In this document: piece after piece, positions 1 through 6,374 of the stretch
Layout of the letters: every line of letters starts with the position of its first letter
How positions within the stretch are numbered: the first letter of the stretch is position 1
Origin: Candidatus Nanohalarchaeota archaeon
Lineage (GTDB): Archaea; EX4484-52
Direction: 5' to 3'
Assembly: GCA_003660905.1 (NCBI GenBank)
Contig: QMVB01000030.1
Span: forward strand, 1-9,546
Length of the DNA: 9,546 nucleotides
Notes under the pieces: generated by a model
Databases searched by the model: none
Told to the model about the DNA's origin: nothing
What the model saw: the letters and a program-made list of their open reading frames with translations, nothing else
Program-made: the position numbers and the translations under genes

Positions 1-2
1 AA

Positions 3-707
3 AATTATTTTTACAAAAAAAAATCCAGATTTGGATTTATAAAAAATATATTTAATCCCAGAAAAAAGGCTATTGATAAGGTAAAAGAAGAAGGTGATGA
101 AGTAAATGAGATAGATAAGAACTATATAAAATCAGAATTATCCCATGAAATCAGGTATTTGAGAGATGATATTTCTCCTGTTGCCTCGTATGGGTCACTT
201 AAACAAAAAGAGCCGGAAAATATCAGCAAAAGAGAGATTATATTAAAAAAAAAGAAGGCTAAAATTCCTAAAGAAGAAGCATTTGGTTATTTTAAAAATT
301 GGTATGATAAAACATGGTCTAAAAGAGGGATAGATGAACATTCAAAAATACCAGAAGAAACTAAAAATTATTTCAAAAAAATGACAGAATTGCACGAAAA
401 ACTAGAATATATTGGATTTTCAAAAAAAGAAGCAGCCCAAATCATCCAGAGCTTTAACCCTTCAAACATCGACGAAATTGAGAAAATCACAGAAGATAAA
501 AATTACTTCAATGAATTCATAAAATTCGCAGAATCAGAGCCGGACAAGCGAGACACTGCTTCAAAGTATTTTGCCATTAAATTCATGGGAAAACAGAATC
601 TTCTTTTGGATGATATGACAAAAGAATTAATAAAAAAAAGCAACAATGAAATCAACAGGGCAGATGAACTGATAAATGATATAAATAAAAGACTTGGAAA
701 AATGTAA
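3..707 (+). CDS. Charged helical protein of unknown function, 5' end outside the window
   Basis: I do not recognise this protein. The frame is open from the first full codon of the window to the TAA at 705-707, giving 234 residues in view with no in-frame ATG or GTG before position 159. A TTG at 159 could serve as a start, but the codons before it (FIKNIFNPRKKAIDKVKEEG and onward) have the same Lys/Glu/Asn-rich character as the rest, so a gene running in from the left is the better reading. What is visible is soluble, strongly charged and mostly helical, with no membrane segment. Residues around 'YFKNWYDKTWSKRGIDEH' are the only aromatic-rich patch. The stop is 1 nt before the ATG of the DUF1016 nuclease, so the two are probably cotranscribed. 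The real start, total length and any N-terminal domain cannot be seen. Confidence 0.75.
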   Translation, partial: NYFYKKKSRFGFIKNIFNPRKKAIDKVKEEGDEVNEIDKNYIKSELSHEIRYLRDDISPVASYGSLKQKEPENISKREIILKKKKAKIPKEEAFGYFKNWYDKTWSKRGIDEHSKIPEETKNYFKKMTELHEKLEYIGFSKKEAAQIIQSFNPSNIDEIEKITEDKNYFNEFIKFAESEPDKRDTASKYFAIKFMGKQNLLLDDMTKELIKKSNNEINRADELINDINKRLGKM

Positions 708-708
708 T

Positions 709-1803
709 ATGGACAGCAATGAATCAACCAGCATGATAGAACAAAGAGAAAATCAAAAATTAACTCTTTCAAAGAATGAATATAGCAGCATATTAAATGA
801 AATCGTAGTTTGCATTGAAAATGCAAAGCTAAAAGCATTTACGCATGTAAATAAAATTCTCCTGAATGCATACTGGAATATAGGGAATGTTTTGAGTGAA
901 AATTCTTCTTATGGCGCCTCAGTAGTTGAAAAATTGTCACAGGATTTAAAAATGAATTATCCTGCCACAAAAGGTTATTCTGTCAGGAATTTGCGGAATA
1001 TGAAGCGGTTTTATGAGGATTACCAAAAACTGCAGACACTGTCTGCAGAATTGCTTTTCTCTGTAAGCTGGAGCAATCATGTTGCTGTATTTGATTTAGC
1101 GCAATCCCCTGAAGAAATGGAATTTTACATAAAAATGGCAATCAAGGAAAGGCGGAGCAATAGAGAATTAAAAAGACAAATCAATTCCTCTTTATTTGGA
1201 AGATACATGCTTGCTGACAAGCCGGAAAAAGTAATTGCCTTGATGCCCAAGCATAAATCAAAAGATTTAGTCAGGCATTTTAAGGATAAATATATATTGG
1301 AATTTTTGAATTTAGGAAAAGAGCATTCAGAGCAGGAACTGGAAAAAGCTATTATTGGCAATCTTAGAGATTTCTTCATGGAGTTTAGCAACTCTTTTGC
1401 CTTTATTGGTTCGCAATATGCCATTGACATTGGCGGAAGAGAAAACAGGATTGACCTTTTGTTTTACCACAGGGAATTAAGATGCCTGGTTGCAGTTGAT
1501 TTAAAAATAGGAGAATTCAGAGCATCTTATGTCGGGCAGATGCAAAAATATCTTGCTGCTCTTGACGAAAAAGCCAGGATGGCTGATGAGAAAGAAAGCA
1601 TAGGTTTGATATTGTGCAAATCGAAAAATCATGAGGAGGTTAGGTTTGCGCTTGCAAAGACGTTATCTCCTGTAAAAGTAGCGGTTTACAAGACAAAATT
1701 ACCAGACAAGAAATTGATACTTCATAAATTAGAACAAATCATGGTTGATAAAGAGTTAAACAGAAAAAATCCTGCAGATTTATTCAAAATATGGACAATA
1801 TAG
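709..1803 (+). CDS. DUF1016/YhcG-family PD-(D/E)XK nuclease
   Basis: Predicted DNA nuclease of the YhcG (DUF1016) family, about 364 residues and full length for the family. The N-terminal DUF1016 helical domain is clear: WNIGNVL near residue 56, LSQDLKMNYPATKGYSVRNL near 76-95, and FSVSWSNH near 117-124. The C-terminal nuclease domain holds IDLLFYHRELRCLVAVDLKI, with Asp249 and the Asp264-x-Lys266 pair as the PD-(D/E)XK signature (Asp where many relatives have Glu), then GQMQKYL. Numbering is from the ATG at 709. A TTG at 694 would add five residues but overlaps the upstream gene, so 709 was preferred. It lies 1 nt after the upstream stop and its last 13 nt overlap the next gene, suggesting an operon. 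The family is mostly known from bacterial accessory regions, so acquisition by transfer is plausible. The target is unknown. Confidence 0.88.
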   Translation: MDSNESTSMIEQRENQKLTLSKNEYSSILNEIVVCIENAKLKAFTHVNKILLNAYWNIGNVLSENSSYGASVVEKLSQDLKMNYPATKGYSVRNLRNMKRFYEDYQKLQTLSAELLFSVSWSNHVAVFDLAQSPEEMEFYIKMAIKERRSNRELKRQINSSLFGRYMLADKPEKVIALMPKHKSKDLVRHFKDKYILEFLNLGKEHSEQELEKAIIGNLRDFFMEFSNSFAFIGSQYAIDIGGRENRIDLLFYHRELRCLVAVDLKIGEFRASYVGQMQKYLAALDEKARMADEKESIGLILCKSKNHEEVRFALAKTLSPVKVAVYKTKLPDKKLILHKLEQIMVDKELNRKNPADLFKIWTI

Positions 1804-2540
1804 AAGAAAAAATACAAATAATTGACAACTACATAACAGAGGCAAACCTTGAAATAGGGAGGCTAAATAATCTGGTAAATGAAAACCAGAAGCAAATACA
1901 AAAATTAGAAAATAATCTGGAAAACAAAAAACACCTTGGCGAAACAATAACTCTAAAAAACGAGAACAAAAAGCTGCATAGCGAAATAAAAAAACTGCAA
2001 GAGCTAATAGGCAAATGCGAAAAGAGAAAGGCAGAAGCTTTTCTTCCTAATTTTGCAGAAAACAAAAATACAAAAACACTCAAATCCCGTTATTATTCTC
2101 TTGCTGTCGACAATAAAAAATACGAAAAATACAGGGATTTGATAAATGCCATATTGCTCAAAGTAACTGCTTTAAACAGGAAAAGGATGGACTTCAGGTA
2201 TAAGAACAAGACATCTGAACTAATAGAACAAGCAGAAAACTGCACTTCTCAACTCGAAGAAATACTTGCAAAAGATGATGAAGAACTGACTATTCCGCTC
2301 CGTATATTGGACAGGGATATGTATATATATATCCGGTCTTTGGATGAACAGAAAAGTCAAACCAAAGGTAGGTTCAGAGCTTTTTTAAAAGACAAAAAAG
2401 CATCTCTTTTTCCCGGCACCAGAAACACAGGCAGAATCAATGAGACGGTAGAAAGCACAGAAGAATCTAGAAAAGAACTGCGGTATCAAATAGAAAGAGT
2501 AATAGAAGAAATAGCCTTTCTGCTAAACCAGTCCAAGTAA
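1791..2540 (+). CDS. Coiled-coil protein of unknown function
   Basis: Not recognised. The ATG at 1791 overlaps the end of the DUF1016 gene by 13 nt in another frame, which points to translational coupling. Of 249 residues, about 1-80 form an uninterrupted heptad-like, Lys/Glu/Asn-rich coiled coil (IEEKIQIIDNYITEANLEI onward). Residues 85-170 are helical and rich in Tyr and Lys. A less charged stretch, TIPLRILDRDMYIYIRSLDE, follows near 170-190 and may be a small folded unit, then a final helix to the end. There is no signal peptide or membrane segment. The stop at 2538-2540 overlaps the 3' end of the convergent agmatinase gene by 18 nt. It could be a partner or structural subunit for the nuclease, but only the gene order supports that. 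Confidence 0.8.
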   Translation: MDNIEEKIQIIDNYITEANLEIGRLNNLVNENQKQIQKLENNLENKKHLGETITLKNENKKLHSEIKKLQELIGKCEKRKAEAFLPNFAENKNTKTLKSRYYSLAVDNKKYEKYRDLINAILLKVTALNRKRMDFRYKNKTSELIEQAENCTSQLEEILAKDDEELTIPLRILDRDMYIYIRSLDEQKSQTKGRFRAFLKDKKASLFPGTRNTGRINETVESTEESRKELRYQIERVIEEIAFLLNQSK

Positions 2541-3329
2541 TTCCCTTAAAATATAAGCAATATTTCTTGAAGTTATATGCCCCTCTATTAGCGGATTAAA
2601 TTCAGCAATGTCAATGCCGATTATTTTTCTTTTTTTGAATTGACCTAATGCATCAAAAAATTCCTTTATTGAAAGCCCGCTTGGGACGCTGTCCGATACG
2701 CCCGGAATTATTGAAGGGTCAAATGCATCAACATCAACTGTAATGTACAATGGTCTCTTTGAATCCATAATTTTGCCATTGTTTTTGTCGATGCTGTTTT
2801 TTTTGAAAAAATCCAGTTCTTCTTTGCTGTGTTCCCTTGTCCCGATAAAGGTAATATTCCTGTTGATATCCCAAATTCGTCTCATAACAGTTGAATGATT
2901 TATCTTTTCGCCCTGCCAGTTATCCTTTAGATCATAATGCGCATCAAAACACAAAATATCAAATTCCTCGTGCTGTTTAATTATTGCCCTTGCAGCACCC
3001 AGTGTTATTGTGTGCTCCCCCCCTAATAGCACAGGAATCGTCTTTGGTGAGCGAGAGAATAAATCATCAAGCGTCTGCTCCAGTCGAAGAAGCGTCTTTG
3101 AAGCATTTCCTTCCACAGGTATTAAATTCCCAATATCGGCTATCTTATCAAAAAGATTGCCTGTCTCTATCTCCAAAAGTGCATTTCTTATAGAATTCGG
3201 CGCCTTTCTTTGCCCTGCCAAATTGGTTTCTGTACTGTCAAAGGGAATGCCCAGAAGCGTGAATTTTGCATTAACTTCCTCTTTTCCCGGCTCTTTTATT
3301 ATATTTGTCTTTTCGGTATGCAAAAACAT
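2523..3329 (-). CDS. speB: Agmatinase / arginase-family ureohydrolase
   Basis: Binuclear manganese ureohydrolase of 268 residues, close to the usual length. All metal ligands are visible: His106 in GGEHT, Asp129/His131/Asp133 in DAHYD, and Asp199/Asp201 in TVDVDAFDP, followed by PGVSDSVPSGLS and the family's closing motif GIDIAEFNP. The expected reaction is agmatine to putrescine plus urea in the cytoplasm. Archaeal relatives can instead act on aminopropylagmatine to give spermidine, and the sequence does not separate these, so the symbol speB is used in the family sense. The chosen ATG (3329-3327) lies about 24-26 bp from an AT-rich TATA-like box at 3350-3361, which would give a leaderless mRNA. 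It is divergent from the cysteine-rich gene and converges on the coiled-coil gene with an 18-nt overlap. No other polyamine gene is in the window. Confidence 0.93.
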   Translation of the reverse strand: MFLHTEKTNIIKEPGKEEVNAKFTLLGIPFDSTETNLAGQRKAPNSIRNALLEIETGNLFDKIADIGNLIPVEGNASKTLLRLEQTLDDLFSRSPKTIPVLLGGEHTITLGAARAIIKQHEEFDILCFDAHYDLKDNWQGEKINHSTVMRRIWDINRNITFIGTREHSKEELDFFKKNSIDKNNGKIMDSKRPLYITVDVDAFDPSIIPGVSDSVPSGLSIKEFFDALGQFKKRKIIGIDIAEFNPLIEGHITSRNIAYILRELLGLV

Positions 3330-3349
3330 AAAAAAAAAGAGATTTTAGG

Positions 3350-3361
3350 TTTATATATTTT
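3350..3361. promoter_or_regulatory. Shared TATA-like box between divergent genes
   Basis: The run TTTATATATTTT contains a perfect archaeal box, TTTATATA (3350-3357), centred about 24 bp before the ATG at 3378. Read on the other strand it is AAAATATATAAA, centred about 26 bp before the agmatinase ATG at 3329. Both distances fit a leaderless transcript. The two genes are only 48 bp apart, so the box or overlapping boxes must serve both. The + orientation is the better match to consensus. Confidence 0.6.
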
Positions 3362-3377
3362 TGCTTGATAAGATAGT

Positions 3378-4196
3378 ATGGGGATACTTACACTGCCAGC
3401 TACAATGGAAAAAATCGTGTGCCTTGTCTCTATTATTACCTTTTTCGGCATATACATGGCATTTTCACTCAGCCTCGCAAATACGCAGCTGGGGTTTCAT
3501 GAAATGAAAGGATACAAAGATGCGCTTCTTGTGCAATTCCTGCATAATCCTGCCCTTGCTGTTTTAAATGAGAAAAAAGAGCCGGAAATTTTTATGCTTA
3601 ATGCAAGCAAATTAAGCGATGCCCTGACAAATAGCCCCAACAAAAAGGTCCCTAACTATGATATAGGCAACACAAGATACCAGATTCATATTTATGACAC
3701 CCAGACAGGAAAATATTGGGATTTTAAAAATTATATTCCTGTAGATGCAAGTTTTAACATATCAGTGGATGAAAAAAATGTTGTCTGGAGATATGCAAAT
3801 ATAATTTATCCAAATGGAAATATAAGCACGGCACTGGTCAAGGCAGTTTATGTCATTGGAGAAAATGAAGACAGGCATAAACTGAAAGAAGGAATGATAT
3901 GCAATGCTGATGAGGATTGTGCAAGTGATATGTACTGCACAAAAGGAACAGGAGCAGGGCAGCAGGATAAAACATGCCAAAGCATAACCCTGTGCACTTA
4001 CAGCAAAAATGCAGGAGACTCCGCCGAAAGTGCCTGCGAGTGCAACACTGAAGAAACATCCGGCGGAAAATGTGTGGTGGGTGGTCCGCCTCTTCTTCTT
4101 ATAAAAGGACAGCCATGCATAGGAAATGCATTTTGTGAAAATGGCATATGCAACATGGATTCTGCAAAACCGAGTGAGTATTATACTTGCAATTAA
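3378..4196 (+). CDS. Membrane-anchored, cysteine-rich exported protein
   Basis: Function not known. The 272-residue product begins with a hydrophobic segment at about residues 10-35 (KIVCLVSIITFFGIYMAFSL) that should act as a signal anchor, leaving the rest outside the cell. Residues 40-165 look like a beta-rich domain with sequons at Asn75, Asn127 and Asn148. The last 100 residues carry twelve cysteines (175, 181, 187, 200, 206, 220, 222, 232, 247, 253, 258, 271), an even number that suggests a disulfide-bonded domain. CNADEDCASDMYC and CIGNAFCENGIC resemble each other and the small Cys-rich repeats seen in many exported DPANN proteins. The start is supported by the box at 3350-3357. It stands alone as a transcription unit. 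An adhesin or envelope role is an inference from location only. Confidence 0.85.
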   Translation: MGILTLPATMEKIVCLVSIITFFGIYMAFSLSLANTQLGFHEMKGYKDALLVQFLHNPALAVLNEKKEPEIFMLNASKLSDALTNSPNKKVPNYDIGNTRYQIHIYDTQTGKYWDFKNYIPVDASFNISVDEKNVVWRYANIIYPNGNISTALVKAVYVIGENEDRHKLKEGMICNADEDCASDMYCTKGTGAGQQDKTCQSITLCTYSKNAGDSAESACECNTEETSGGKCVVGGPPLLLIKGQPCIGNAFCENGICNMDSAKPSEYYTCN

Positions 4197-4203
4197 CGAT
4201 ACC

Positions 4204-4212
4204 TTTAAAATA
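4204..4212 (+). promoter_or_regulatory. TATA-like box before the COG1340-type gene
   Basis: TTTAAAATA is centred about 33 bp before the ATG at 4241, which would give a short leader of some 5-8 nt. A weaker TTTTATTA at 4214-4221 is closer to the leaderless spacing. One of the two is probably the promoter, because the upstream gene ends only 44 bp earlier. Confidence 0.4.
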
Positions 4213-4240
4213 GTTTTATTAGGTATAAAAAAAAGCAAAA

Positions 4241-5149
4241 ATGCAAAATAGAGATGCTATGAACAAAGAAAAAGAGAATCTTGAAAAACTCAAAGAAACT
4301 GTTGAACTTCTAAAAAAAGAAAGGGAACGGCTAAACAAAAAGACAAATGATTTTATCCAGGCGCACAGAAAGGATTTGAATGCAGTTTTTGAAATCAAGC
4401 TAAAAATCAGGGATGTCCTCGAAAAAAACAAAAAATGCATTATCCGAATAAAAGAGATTAAAAAAGAAAGAAATGCACTTAACCAGCGGGTAACTGATAT
4501 TAACAATGATATTGCTGAGCTAAAAAACCAAGTTGGAGATGCCTCGTACGAGAACGGCAAAGACAGTATGCTAACTGAGTTGAAAAATAAAATTTCAAAG
4601 CTCGAATGGGAAATACAGACAAAACCAGTTTCTGTAAGGAAAGAAGACCAGATGCAGGAGCAATTAAGTCAACTGGTAAATGCCTTAAAAAAAACAAAAG
4701 AGAAAACAAAGCACTTGAGGAAAATAAAGAGAATTAAAACCAAAAAAAATGAATTGAAAAAAGAGGCAGATGAAAAACACAACGAACTTCTTGAAATGTC
4801 CAACAAGAGCGAAAAAATATATGCCACTTTGATTGAATATAAAGAGAAAAGAAAAGAAGAGGAAGAAAAAGCAAAACCACTGCTGGAAAATCTGGAACTC
4901 CTGAAAAAAACAGCAGACAACGCGCATAAAAAATACACCGAATATCTGGATGTGCTGAAGAGAGAAGAAAGAAGCGTTCGAAAAGAAATTGAAGAGAAGC
5001 AGGCAGAGGAACAGCACGAAGAGGAACAAAAGATTTACAAGTCATTCAAGAGCGGAGAAAAATTATCCTTAAGCGACCTGATGCTTATCGAAAAAAAACT
5101 AGACGAGGAACTGGACGAGGGAGAAAAACTCGTCGAGAAAAACAAATAA
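4241..5149 (+). CDS. Archaeal long coiled-coil protein, COG1340-like
   Basis: A 302-residue protein that is coiled coil for most of its length, with no membrane segment or signal peptide. It matches my recollection of the uncharacterised archaeal coiled-coil family COG1340 in size and in its central break. After an N-terminal coiled coil (about 7-98) there is a loop and the segment ISKLEWEIQTKPVSVRKEDQ (118-137), equivalent to the family's 'LEW..QT..L....E' stretch. A second, returning coiled coil (about 138-265) follows. The tail has KSFKSGEKLSLSDLMLIEKK, a small helical unit at the place where family members often have one. The central turn suggests an antiparallel hairpin. The family's role is not established. 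Lys/Glu-rich coiled coils resemble each other by composition, so the family call is moderate. Confidence 0.8.
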   Translation: MQNRDAMNKEKENLEKLKETVELLKKERERLNKKTNDFIQAHRKDLNAVFEIKLKIRDVLEKNKKCIIRIKEIKKERNALNQRVTDINNDIAELKNQVGDASYENGKDSMLTELKNKISKLEWEIQTKPVSVRKEDQMQEQLSQLVNALKKTKEKTKHLRKIKRIKTKKNELKKEADEKHNELLEMSNKSEKIYATLIEYKEKRKEEEEKAKPLLENLELLKKTADNAHKKYTEYLDVLKREERSVRKEIEEKQAEEQHEEEQKIYKSFKSGEKLSLSDLMLIEKKLDEELDEGEKLVEKNK

Positions 5150-5167
5150 TCCTCTATTCAGAAAGCG

Positions 5168-5176
5168 TTTTTATAT
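5168..5176 (+). promoter_or_regulatory. Possible TATA box upstream of the stem-loop cluster
   Basis: TTTTTATAT preceded by the purine-rich GAAAGCG (5161-5167) resembles an archaeal BRE plus TATA box. Transcription would begin near 5200 and run into the stem-loops that start at 5230. The T run could instead be the terminator of the preceding coiled-coil gene, which ends at 5149. Confidence 0.3.
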
Positions 5177-5229
5177 CGCAAAAATATTAATGCAAACAAG
5201 CATTATATAGCATAACACATAAATAACAG

Positions 5230-5497
5230 AAAAGAATTTTGCTTTTTTTGGAGCAAATTTCTTTTTGCCGAAACTAAACTACTTGCGAAATTTTGCAGTT
5301 TAGTTGCGATGCAAAAAAAATACAATCGATATTTGATAGTATTTATGTGTTCTGCCAGTATATTTGACTGCGAGTGAAATTCAAAAATTAAGCAGGCAAA
5401 TATATTCGAAGACGCAATTAGTATGATAGGTAAGATAATTGCGTTTGAGATTATATCACGCCACAATACTTGCATTACTTTTGTGCCGTGATATAAT
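5230..5497. other. Cluster of six consecutive imperfect stem-loops in a gene-free region
   Basis: The 380-bp gap 5150-5529 has no convincing gene. It holds six different inverted repeats almost end to end: 5230-5243/5252-5265 (14 bp, one mismatch, 8-nt loop); 5269-5280/5297-5308 (12 bp, one mismatch), extendable by TTTTTGC/GCAAAAA at 5262-5268/5311-5317; 5318-5327/5335-5344 (10 bp, one mismatch); 5359-5371/5392-5404 (13 bp, one mismatch); 5412-5420/5436-5444 (9 bp, perfect); and 5450-5466/5481-5497 (17 bp, one mismatch, 14-nt loop). The stems do not share sequence, so this is not a tandem array of one unit. It could be a structured non-coding RNA on either strand, a folded mobile element, or a regulatory leader. 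The downstream RPA-like gene seems to have its own leaderless promoter, which argues against a leader. Confidence 0.65.
5340..5495 (+). repeat. Dispersed repeat, copy 1
   Basis: This part of the stem-loop region recurs on the opposite strand at 9381-9546. Positions 5474-5495 match the complement of 9381-9402 over 22 of 22 bases (core TTTTGTGCCGTGATAT). Further left, in the same order, are TAGTATG-5nt-TAAG (5419-5434 against 9415-9430), GCAAATAT (5396-5403 against 9489-9496), AAAAAT (5383-5388 against 9499-9504) and ACTGC (5367-5371 against 9516-9520). The last pair keeps an identical 11-nt distance in both copies. Copy 1 carries about 27 extra bases just before the 22-mer, which form the left arm of its last stem-loop. 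Similarity outside these blocks is low, so the copies have diverged. Confidence 0.6.
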
Positions 5498-5501
5498 AAG
5501 A

Positions 5502-5509
5502 TTTAAAAA
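5502..5509 (+). promoter_or_regulatory. TATA-like box of the RPA-like gene
   Basis: TTTAAAAA is centred about 24-25 bp before the ATG at 5530, the spacing expected for a leaderless archaeal transcript. It lies just after the end of the last stem-loop. Confidence 0.5.
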
Positions 5510-5529
5510 AAAAGCTTCATTATATTCCT

Positions 5530-6243
5530 ATGGAAAAAAACACAGCTCGTATCGTTTCTATTGAAGACATTGAAAAGAGCATAAATATTTCTGAAGATTT
5601 CAAAAAATGCTTTGTAACTCCTAACGGAGTTATGCTTGAAGAGGTAAATATAATTGGAAAGGCAGCTGGATACATAGATAATAGAAAGGACTATTTGCGC
5701 ATAAAAGACGAAACAGGAGAGTGCTGCGTAAAAATGATATGGCAAAATCAAACCAAGAATATAGATGAAGAAACAATGCTGCTTGTGATAGGTTTTCTTA
5801 ACTTTGACGGGCAAAGAAAGTACATAAATCCATACATTGTAAAAAAAATAGAGGAAAATGCAACCCAAAGGTGCGCCTTAAGGCGCCTAGAAATAATCGA
5901 ATTCTGCAATTACATACATAAAAATAGCGGATTCTTCTCTGAAAATATGAAAAAATACAAAAAAGCGCATGAAAAGATGCTTGAAAAAAAACAGGTTGAT
6001 AAAAAAGAGCCGGAAAAAGAGGACATAGAAAAAAGCAAAGGCGAAAAAAATAATGAAGTCACAAAGGACAGGATGATTGAAATCATAAAGCAGTTGGATG
6101 CCGAAGACAAAGGAGTATCATATGTTGATATACTTGACAAATTCAGCGAAGAGCAAAGGGAGATGGCAGAAACCGTGATTGATTCTCTTCTTGATGAAGG
6201 TCTGTGCTATGAGCCCCTTGCCGGAAAAATTAAAGTTCTTTAA
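5530..6243 (+). CDS. RPA32-like single-stranded DNA-binding protein (OB-fold plus winged helix)
   Basis: Predicted single-stranded DNA-binding protein of 237 residues with the layout of an RPA32-type subunit. An OB-fold covers about 38-108 (VNIIGKAAGYIDNRKDYLRI, DETGECCVKMIW, LLVIGFLNFDGQRKYINPYI). A very charged Lys/Glu linker spans about 140-178. A C-terminal winged helix covers about 181-237, ending in VIDSLLDEGLCYEPLAGKIK, the 'LLeeG.iYEP.pGkik' pattern of archaeal RPA and MCM winged helices. The first part binds DNA in this family; the winged helix usually binds partner proteins. The ATG at 5530 is supported by the box at 5502-5509. The gene converges on a PD-(D/E)XK nuclease 131 bp away, a possible repair link. 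No other RPA subunit is in the window. A general OB-fold helicase-accessory protein is the alternative. Confidence 0.85.
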   Translation: MEKNTARIVSIEDIEKSINISEDFKKCFVTPNGVMLEEVNIIGKAAGYIDNRKDYLRIKDETGECCVKMIWQNQTKNIDEETMLLVIGFLNFDGQRKYINPYIVKKIEENATQRCALRRLEIIEFCNYIHKNSGFFSENMKKYKKAHEKMLEKKQVDKKEPEKEDIEKSKGEKNNEVTKDRMIEIIKQLDAEDKGVSYVDILDKFSEEQREMAETVIDSLLDEGLCYEPLAGKIKVL

Positions 6244-6374
6244 TTCTGTGATTGTTGAAAAATCAAACATAGAACATAATCTCCATTTGCTTTGTCTTAG
6301 AATTTGAATTGCAGGACAGCCAAATGAATCAAAGATTTCGCCTTGCGGGATCCATCTAAGGTTCGAAACTTCCC

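Noticed and set aside
159..707. TTG at 159 as the start of the first gene
   Set aside because: The frame is open and similar in composition back to the window edge, so a gene truncated by the window is more likely.
2984..3348. Two + strand open frames opposite the agmatinase gene
   Set aside because: They are shadows of the agmatinase coding sequence, whose metal-binding motifs are all intact on the - strand.
5203..5475. 90-codon open frame on the - strand across the stem-loop region
   Set aside because: It coincides with the inverted-repeat cluster, lacks the Lys/Glu-rich make-up of the real genes, and the matching 22-bp block in repeat copy 2 falls in a different frame of that copy's open stretch, so the similarity is at DNA rather than protein level.
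5230..5497. CRISPR array or tandem REP-like array
   Set aside because: The stems and loops differ in sequence and spacing, with no direct repeat of constant length and no cas genes nearby.
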